Shown one piece after another: positions 8,410-13,268 of a DNA stretch of 13,268 nt; position 1 is the first letter of the stretch, and every line of letters starts with the position of its first letter. This DNA comes from Congregibacter sp. GTDB taxonomy: Bacteria; Pseudomonadota; Gammaproteobacteria; Pseudomonadales; Halieaceae. The notes under the pieces are model-generated. The model was not told the origin of the DNA. It ran no database searches and worked only from the letters and a program-made list of their open reading frames with translations. The translations under genes were made by a program, and so were the position numbers. The stretch covers positions 1 through 13,268 of the forward strand of contig JACETJ010000025.1 of the NCBI GenBank assembly GCA_013911345.1, written 5' to 3'.

Positions 8410-8662
8410 TTCGCCGCAAAAAAAAGCGGGCCCCGTGGGGCCCGTAGTCATAGACTTTTAGGAGTGGTGGGCCCGCGGGCACATCTGCGGGCTCACAGTC
8501 CGGGTACTTGGGATACCCGGTGTCGTCAGGCTTCTTGAGGGGCACTGCGACAATTTTTATTATGACCGAAGCGACAGATTAATCCAGCGGCGGGGCAGCT
8601 TTTCTTAGATCAATGCGGCATATTACCCACTTCGACATCTTTTATATAACACTGCAATTTAA
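8410..8662 (-). ncRNA. putative structured small RNA, class unknown
   Basis: This call rests on structure and context. Read on the minus strand, three local hairpins follow each other: TGTCGCAG with CTGACGACA (8552-8521, one bulged base), CCGGGTA with TACCCGG (8520-8500, seven-base loop) and GCCCGC with GCGGGC (8492-8471, ten-base loop). The terminator at 8444-8418 comes next. The first two hairpins abut. Upstream lies an AT-rich island with a perfect TATAAT (8674-8669), so the transcript would be about 250 bases, but no good -35 box is visible. AGAAGCCT followed by GACGACAC and then a hairpin recalls the 3' half of E. coli 6S RNA, but a matching 5' half is not evident and I do not make that assignment. 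Boundaries are estimates. Confidence 0.38.
8418..8444 (-). terminator. strong intrinsic terminator on the minus strand
   Basis: CGGGCCCC (8427-8434) and GGGGCCCG (8437-8444) form a perfect eight-base inverted repeat with two bases between. On the minus strand it is followed, after one base, by eight T (the A run at 8418-8425). On the plus strand no T run follows. The polarity therefore points to a transcript coming from the right on the minus strand, yet no minus-strand protein gene lies there. Confidence 0.72.
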
Positions 8663-8690
8663 TTGTACATTATAAGTCACTGAATATAAT
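8663..8690 (+). promoter_or_regulatory. candidate promoter toward tRNA-Leu and tig
   Basis: TTGTAC (8663-8668, three of six consensus) and a perfect TATAAT (8685-8690) are separated by 16 bases in a strongly AT-rich stretch that could act as an UP-type element. Transcription would start near 8697, about 175 bases before the tRNA. A perfect six-base-arm palindrome AAATAC-AA-GTATTT (8698-8711) sits right at the expected start and could be an operator. A TATAAT also exists on the opposite strand (8674-8669), so the island may fire in both directions. The weak -35 box limits confidence. Confidence 0.4.
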
Positions 8691-8871
8691 AAGAATTAAA
8701 TACAAGTATTTGTTCATGTTAATTCTCGCTTCATGGCGGCGCATGATCGATGCTAACGATGCATTGGGCTAGCCAATGGTTATGGCTGAAGCCGTTGTAA
8801 ACGCTCATTTTTTATGACACCATCGCGCGCCTCAAACGGTACGCCCTGTCGCGGTTTGTCCTGAGTTACGT

Positions 8872-8956
<85 letters not shown>

Positions 8957-9062
8957 ATTACCCCCGCTAGCGTGCAAGCAGTTGGAAATGAACCGCGAGA
9001 GGACTGGGTGCGAACATGTCGTATTGCGTACCCCAACACTCGGTATTTTCAGGAGCACAAAA

Positions 9063-10391
9063 ATGCGGGTCTCCGTAGAAACAACCTCTGGGCTGGAGCG
9101 GCGCTTGACCGTAGGTGTCCCAGCTGATCAGGTCGACACAGCTGTCGATAAGCGGCTTCAGGAAGCGGCGCGCAACGTCAGGCTACCGGGTTTCCGGCCC
9201 GGTAAGGTCCCGATGCGAGTGATGCAGCAGCGATTTGGTGCGGGCGTGCGGCAGGAAGTGCTTGGCGAGGTGATTAGCCAGTCGTTTCAGGAGGCCGTGA
9301 TTTCTGAGAATCTGCGGCCCGCTGGCCAGCCGAGTATCGAGGCGAAAAGAATGGATGCCGGGCAGGATGTTGAGTACACCGCTACCTTCGAGGTTTTCCC
9401 GACTGTTGAGGTAAGTGGCCTTGACGATTTGTCTGTCGAAAAGCCTGTGGCCGAAGTCACGGATGCTGACATAGACGATATTGTAGAGGTCTTCCGCAAG
9501 CAGCAGGGCAAGTTAGTCACCGCGGAGCGGGCTGCGGCCGAGGGGGATACTCTCGTGATTGATTTTGAGGGCTTCCGAGACGGAGAGGCCTTCGAGGGTG
9601 GCGCTGGAGAGGGCACTGCATTGGAGCTCGGCTCGGGGCGAATGATTCCGGGTTTTGAGGATGGACTCGTTGGCGCCAGTGCTGGAGAAGAGAAGCTGCT
9701 CAAGCTGACCTTTCCGGAGGACTACCAGAATGAAGATCTTGCGGGCGCTGATGTGGAGTTTAAGGTCCAGGTAAGAGAAGTTCAGGAGCTCGAACTGGCG
9801 CCCGTCGATGAAGCGTTGTTTGCTCAATATGGTCTGGAAGAGGGCACAGAGCAGGATTTCCGCACCGAGGTGAAGCAGAACATGGAGCGGGAGCTAAAAA
9901 ATGCCATTGAGGCGTCTGTCAAGAATCAGGTCATGGACGCCGTTGTTGCGGCGCACGATGATCTGGAGCTGCCTGCTTCATTGATCGCGCAAGAAGTGAA
10001 TACCATGCGGCAGCAGATGTTCCAGCAGTTTGGCGGTGCCGCGCCACAGGATATGGATCTGGCCGCCGTGTTGCCCGACGAAATGTTTGCCGATCAAGCC
10101 GAGCGTCGGGTGAAGCTGGGCCTCGTAGTGGCGGAGATGATCAGTCAGTTCGAGATAGCCGCAGAGCCCGCTAAAGTGCGCGAAGCGATTGAGGACATTG
10201 CCTCGACTTATCAGGACCCGGAAGAAGTCATCAACTGGTACTACTCGGAAAACGAGCAGCTGTCAGGGATCGAGTCACGGGTACTGGAAGATGCTGTGGT
10301 CGAGAAGCTCCTCTCCTCAGCGGCCATAGCTGAGGTCGAGTGTAGCTATCAGGACGCTTTGGAAAAGGCACGCCCGGCAAGCTCCGCATAA
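9063..10391 (+). CDS. tig: trigger factor, ribosome-associated chaperone and prolyl isomerase
   Basis: Trigger factor binds ribosomal protein L23 at the exit tunnel and protects nascent chains. The 442-residue product (E. coli 432) starts [17 protein letters not shown] and has the ribosome-docking signature GFRPGKVP (43-50) in the N-terminal domain. The FKBP-like isomerase domain spans about 161-240 ([10 protein letters not shown] to [12 protein letters not shown]), and the helical C-terminal chaperone domain runs from about 250 and includes [13 protein letters not shown] 9063 is chosen because AGGAG lies seven bases upstream and the N-terminus matches the family. An in-frame ATG at 8982 would add 27 residues unlike any trigger factor. 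tig precedes clpP by 22 bases, as in most proteobacteria. Confidence 0.97.
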   Translation: MRVSVETTSGLERRLTVGVPADQVDTAVDKRLQEAARNVRLPGFRPGKVPMRVMQQRFGAGVRQEVLGEVISQSFQEAVISENLRPAGQPSIEAKRMDAGQDVEYTATFEVFPTVEVSGLDDLSVEKPVAEVTDADIDDIVEVFRKQQGKLVTAERAAAEGDTLVIDFEGFRDGEAFEGGAGEGTALELGSGRMIPGFEDGLVGASAGEEKLLKLTFPEDYQNEDLAGADVEFKVQVREVQELELAPVDEALFAQYGLEEGTEQDFRTEVKQNMERELKNAIEASVKNQVMDAVVAAHDDLELPASLIAQEVNTMRQQMFQQFGGAAPQDMDLAAVLPDEMFADQAERRVKLGLVVAEMISQFEIAAEPAKVREAIEDIASTYQDPEEVINWYYSENEQLSGIESRVLEDAVVEKLLSSAAIAEVECSYQDALEKARPASSA

Positions 10392-10413
10392 TGCATACAA
10401 GCAAGGAACGAGC

Positions 10414-11031
10414 ATGAAGACACAAGGTTTCGATCAGGACCCCCAAGCGCTCGGCTTAGTGCCGATGGTTATCGAGCAGACCTCTCGCGGGGAGAGATCT
10501 TTCGACATTTATTCCCGGCTTCTCAAAGAGCGCGTCATATTTATAGTTGGCCCGATTGAAGACCAGATGGCGAATCTCGTTGTGGCGCAGTTGTTGTTCT
10601 TGGAATCTGAGAATCCCGATAAAGATGTGCACCTGTACATCAACAGTCCTGGAGGTTCCGTAACAGCCGGGTTGTCTATCTATGACACGATGCGCTTCAT
10701 CAAGCCAGACGTGAGCACAATGTGTATCGGTCAGGCAGCCTCGATGGGTGCTTTTTTGCTGAGTGGTGGCTCGAAAGGCAAGCGTTACATTCTTCCCAAC
10801 GCGCGGACCATGATTCACCAGCCCAGTGGTGGTGCGCAGGGCCAGGCTACGGACATTGAGATCCAGGCCAAGGAAATCTTGTTTCTCCGCGAGCGGCTAA
10901 ATAGCCTGCTTGCCGAGCATACCGGTCAATCAATGGAAGTGATCGAGCGTGACACAGAGCGCGACCGGTTCATGAGCTCGGAACAGAGTGTTGAATATGG
11001 GCTGGTTGACGAGGTTATCAGCGCGAGATAG
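10414..11031 (+). CDS. clpP: ATP-dependent Clp protease proteolytic subunit
   Basis: ClpP is the serine peptidase that forms a double seven-membered ring and degrades proteins unfolded by ClpX or ClpA. The 205-residue product has the complete catalytic triad: Ser110 in [11 protein letters not shown], His135 in MIHQPSGG and Asp184 in [15 protein letters not shown] (77-83) provides the oxyanion region. A short N-terminal propeptide is expected, with mature proteins starting near the segment [12 protein letters not shown] lies about seven bases before the ATG. Tight linkage with tig and clpX suggests common control; no separate promoter or terminator is apparent between tig and clpP. Confidence 0.98.
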   Translation: MKTQGFDQDPQALGLVPMVIEQTSRGERSFDIYSRLLKERVIFIVGPIEDQMANLVVAQLLFLESENPDKDVHLYINSPGGSVTAGLSIYDTMRFIKPDVSTMCIGQAASMGAFLLSGGSKGKRYILPNARTMIHQPSGGAQGQATDIEIQAKEILFLRERLNSLLAEHTGQSMEVIERDTERDRFMSSEQSVEYGLVDEVISAR

Positions 11032-11121
11032 TGGTGAAAGCCGCTGCGTCACGCTGACTTGCAAAGTCCCCAGAAACGTATCAAGGTTAGTGGCAGGTAG
11101 CAAAAGGCCTCGGGAAACCTT

Positions 11122-12408
11122 ATGACCGACGACAACACCTCCGGAGATAACGGAAAACTGCTCTATTGCTCGTTCTGTGGCAAGAGCCAGAACGAGGTGC
11201 GCAAGCTGATTGCGGGCCCGTCGGTGTTTATCTGTGACGAATGCGTAGACCTCTGTAATGACATTATCCGCGAGGAAATTCAGGAGGCCGGTAGCGAGGG
11301 AGACAACACCAAACTGCCGATACCCGAGGAGATCAATGAGATCCTCAATCAATATGTGATCGGGCAGAAGAAGGCCAAGCGCGTGCTCGCCGTTGCTGTC
11401 TACAACCATTACAAACGCCTCAGGAGTGCGACCCCCTCAGCGCATAGCAGCGAAGACGTGGAATTGAGCAAGTCCAATATCTTGCTCGTAGGACCCACGG
11501 GCTCCGGTAAGACTCTGCTGGCAGAGACGTTGGCGCGTTTGTTGGACGTGCCTTTCACGATTGCTGATGCCACCACGCTGACCGAGGCCGGGTACGTTGG
11601 CGAGGACGTGGAAAACATCATTCAAAAGCTACTCCAGAAATGCGACTACGACGTAGAGCGGGCGCAAATGGGTATTGTCTACATTGACGAGATAGACAAG
11701 ATTTCCAGGAAATCCGACAACCCGTCCATCACTCGCGATGTGTCGGGGGAGGGTGTGCAGCAGGCGCTCCTCAAACTGATTGAGGGCACCGTTGCGTCGG
11801 TGCCTCCGCAGGGAGGACGCAAGCACCCCCAGCAAGAGTTTTTGCAGGTCGATACCGGCAATATCCTGTTCATTTGTGGTGGGGCATTTGCCGGCCTCGA
11901 TAAAGTTATCCGCAACCGTTCAGAAAAGGGTGGCATTGGTTTCGGCGCCGAGGTGAAGAGCAAAGACGAAACACGGAACTTCGGCGAAACGCTGTCCGAC
12001 TTGCAGCCAGAGGATCTGGTGCAATACGGACTCATCCCCGAATTTGTCGGCAGACTCCCTATTATTGCCACTTTGGAAGAATTAGATTCGGACGCGCTCA
12101 TCAGGATACTGACAGAGCCTCGTAACGCTCTGACCAAGCAGTACGCCAAAATGTTTGAGATGGAAGGCGTTGAAATCGATTTCCGAGAGGATGGGTTGCA
12201 GGCGGTTGCCGAGCGGGCGATGGAGCGGAAGACCGGTGCGCGTGGTCTGCGGTCTATCCTCGAAGGCATTCTGCTTGAGTCAATGTATAAGATTCCCTCG
12301 ACGCCTGATGTTGCCAAGATTGTTGTTGACGAATCCGTGGTCAAGGGTGATTCCGAACCTCTGCTGGTCTACGAGACGCCAAGCGCGGCGGTTGCGGGCG
12401 ACGAGTAA
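11122..12408 (+). CDS. clpX: ATP-dependent Clp protease ATP-binding subunit ClpX
   Basis: ClpX is the AAA+ unfoldase that recognises tagged substrates and feeds them into ClpP. The 428-residue protein (E. coli 424) has an N-terminal zinc domain with Cys16, Cys19, Cys38 and Cys41. The ATPase follows: Walker A GPTGSGKT (124-131), pore loop GYVG (157-160), Walker B IVYIDEID (185-192), RKH loop (233-235), the ClpP-docking loop IGF (272-274), an arginine in VGR (309-311) and sensor II GAR (372-374). All key residues are intact. The 90-base gap after clpP holds no promoter or terminator that I trust, so clpPX is probably one transcript. The ribosome binding site is weak (GGGAAA, about seven bases upstream). 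Confidence 0.98.
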   Translation: MTDDNTSGDNGKLLYCSFCGKSQNEVRKLIAGPSVFICDECVDLCNDIIREEIQEAGSEGDNTKLPIPEEINEILNQYVIGQKKAKRVLAVAVYNHYKRLRSATPSAHSSEDVELSKSNILLVGPTGSGKTLLAETLARLLDVPFTIADATTLTEAGYVGEDVENIIQKLLQKCDYDVERAQMGIVYIDEIDKISRKSDNPSITRDVSGEGVQQALLKLIEGTVASVPPQGGRKHPQQEFLQVDTGNILFICGGAFAGLDKVIRNRSEKGGIGFGAEVKSKDETRNFGETLSDLQPEDLVQYGLIPEFVGRLPIIATLEELDSDALIRILTEPRNALTKQYAKMFEMEGVEIDFREDGLQAVAERAMERKTGARGLRSILEGILLESMYKIPSTPDVAKIVVDESVVKGDSEPLLVYETPSAAVAGDE

Positions 12409-12488
12409 CGCTGGCCCCTTGTTTTCCAAGGGTCGCGGTCCATCAATCCATTTTCCCCCCATATGGGTACTTATTTGTGCTGGCGCCC

Positions 12489-12517
12489 CTTTAAAAGGGA
12501 GTGTCTTGGCCCCATAT
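12489..12517 (+). promoter_or_regulatory. heat-shock (sigma-32) promoter of lon
   Basis: CTTTAAA (12489-12495) matches six of seven bases of the sigma-32 -35 consensus CTTGAAA. After a 14-base spacer, CCCCATAT (12510-12517) matches the -10 consensus CCCCATNT fully. Transcription would start near 12524, about 15 bases before lon. lon is a classical sigma-32 gene in E. coli, so context supports the call. A second CCCCATAT at 12457-12464 has no matching -35. The -35 also lies within the palindrome CCCTTT-A-AAAGGG (12487-12499). Confidence 0.72.
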
Positions 12518-12540
12518 TGGCAGTAGGACGGGAGTAGATG

Positions 12541-13268
12541 ATGACTGATCAAGACCACCAATTGCCGCTTTTGCCGCTTCGCGACGTCGTCGTGTATCCC
12601 CATATGGTGTTGCCGCTGTTTGTTGGGCGTGAGCGTTCCATAGAGGCGCTAGAGCACGCGATGCTGGATAGCAAGCAAGTGCTCCTCGTTGCACAGCGCA
12701 ACGCGGCAGATGATCAACCTGGTGTGGATGATCTCTATCAGGTCGGCACAGTCTCCAATATTCTTCAGTTGCTCAAGCTGCCAGATGGGACGATCAAGGT
12801 GCTGGTAGAGGGCAGTTATCGCGCTGCTGTTCTGGCAATCGACGACGACGAGCAGTTCGCTGTGGCCTCGGTGCGCCAGATAGAGGCCGACCCACTGCCC
12901 GAGAGAGACGCAGCGTCTCTGGTAAAAGCGACGGTAGAGCAGTTTGAGAAGTACGTGGGGTTGAGCAAGAAGGTCCCTGCGGAAGTGTTGACCTCATTGT
13001 CTGGGATCGATGAACCGGGTCGGCTTGCCGATACCATTTCTGCTCACATGGGTGTCGATCTTGAGGAGAAGCAGCGCATTCTCGAGATTGCCGACGTCCA
13101 AGGCCGGCTTGAGCACCTCCAGTCGCTGATGGATGCCGAGATTGATCTGTTTCAAGTTGAGAAGCGCATTCGCGGACGCGTCAAAAAGCAAATGGAGAAG
13201 AGTCAGCGAGAGTATTACCTGAATGAGCAGATGAAGGCGATTCAGAAAGAGCTCGGTGAAATGGATGA
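12541..13268 (+). CDS. lon: ATP-dependent protease Lon, N-terminal part
   Basis: Lon is a AAA+ serine protease that degrades misfolded and regulatory proteins. The window holds the first 242 codons; the ATPase and peptidase domains lie beyond the right edge. The visible part is the substrate-binding N domain: LPLLPLRDVVVYPHMVLPLFVGRE near the start, then LLKLPDGTIKVLVEG, LADTISAHM and the coiled helical segment IDLFQVEKRIRGRVKKQMEK with REYYLNEQMKAIQKELGEMD at the edge, all nearly identical to E. coli Lon. Two adjacent ATGs (12538 and 12541) can start it; GGGAG at 12530-12534 gives a better distance to 12541. It follows clpX by 132 bases and has its own heat-shock type promoter. Confidence 0.96.
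   Translation, partial: MTDQDHQLPLLPLRDVVVYPHMVLPLFVGRERSIEALEHAMLDSKQVLLVAQRNAADDQPGVDDLYQVGTVSNILQLLKLPDGTIKVLVEGSYRAAVLAIDDDEQFAVASVRQIEADPLPERDAASLVKATVEQFEKYVGLSKKVPAEVLTSLSGIDEPGRLADTISAHMGVDLEEKQRILEIADVQGRLEHLQSLMDAEIDLFQVEKRIRGRVKKQMEKSQREYYLNEQMKAIQKELGEMD

Larger units (their letters stand above)
8304..8871. other. 568-base intergenic region between pilZ and tRNA-Leu
   Basis: I found no convincing protein gene here. From left to right it holds 8304-8417, with no feature I can name; a strong minus-strand terminator (8418-8444); a hairpin-rich stretch (8471-8552); a plain stretch to about 8636; an AT-rich island (8637-8712) with -10-like boxes on both strands and a palindrome; a cluster of palindromes and a short direct repeat (8741-8778); and the tRNA leader. 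No evident plus-strand terminator follows pilZ, though the hairpin at 8521-8552 followed by ATTTTTATT could act as one. The base composition of the AT-rich island differs sharply from the neighbouring genes. Confidence 0.6.

Noticed and set aside
8982..9062. Longer trigger factor starting at ATG 8982
   Set aside because: The added 27 residues do not resemble trigger factor, while ATG 9063 follows AGGAG and begins the conserved N-terminus.
11059..11080. Heat-shock or sigma-70 promoter before clpX (CTTGCAAAGTCCCC)
   Set aside because: The CTTG- and CCCC-like parts are adjacent with no spacer, and no -10 hexamer lies at proper distance.
11679..12344. Minus-strand open frame of 221 codons inside clpX
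   Set aside because: It is a Ser/Pro/Arg-rich shadow of the highly conserved clpX reading frame with no family resemblance.
12416..12432. Intrinsic terminator after clpX
   Set aside because: The CCCTTG/CAAGGG hairpin has a short stem and is followed by TCGCGGTCC, not a T run.

Overview
The window reads as a core-genome segment of a gammaproteobacterium with moderately high GC. The gene order resembles Pseudomonas and related marine lineages: fabD-fabG-acpP-fabF-pabC-mltG-tmk-holB-pilZ, then tRNA-Leu-tig-clpP-clpX-lon. A marine Cellvibrionales/Halieaceae-type organism is my guess, from overall protein similarity recalled from memory; the sequence alone does not fix the genus. Nearly every gene is on the + strand and intact. 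Only the two edge genes are cut: maf/yceF on the left (minus strand) and lon on the right.

Left block (1-8303). A divergent maf (yceF) start faces yceD. A near-consensus sigma-70 promoter lies so close to the yceD ATG that the transcript should be leaderless or almost so. It drives yceD (DUF177) and rpmF (L32), followed directly by the fatty-acid genes fabD, fabG, acpP and fabF. plsX, and the fabH seen in enterics, are missing from their usual place between rpmF and fabD. acpP has a candidate promoter within a dyad and is followed by a strong intrinsic terminator. fabF then leads a tightly packed run: pabC (folate/PABA), mltG (peptidoglycan chain-length control), tmk (dTMP kinase), holB (DNA polymerase III delta') and pilZ (type IV pilus). 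Several of these genes overlap by a few bases. The PabC protein has Ser where the cofactor-anchoring Glu of its fold is expected.

Middle gap (8304-8871). This 568-base stretch has no convincing protein gene but is not empty. It holds a strong minus-strand intrinsic terminator, a run of adjacent hairpins next to it, an AT-rich island with -10-like boxes on both strands, and a cluster of palindromes. I interpret the left part as a probable minus-strand small RNA gene of unknown class. It is the least explained part of the window.

Right block (8872-13268). A complete tRNA-Leu(UAG) is followed by the protein quality-control cluster: trigger factor (tig), ClpP, ClpX and the N-terminal third of Lon. 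A good heat-shock sigma-32 type promoter sits just upstream of lon. Together these genes fold nascent chains and degrade damaged or tagged proteins.

No insertion sequences, phage genes, CRISPR arrays or defence systems are visible. The items of interest are regulatory and RNA features plus one active-site substitution.
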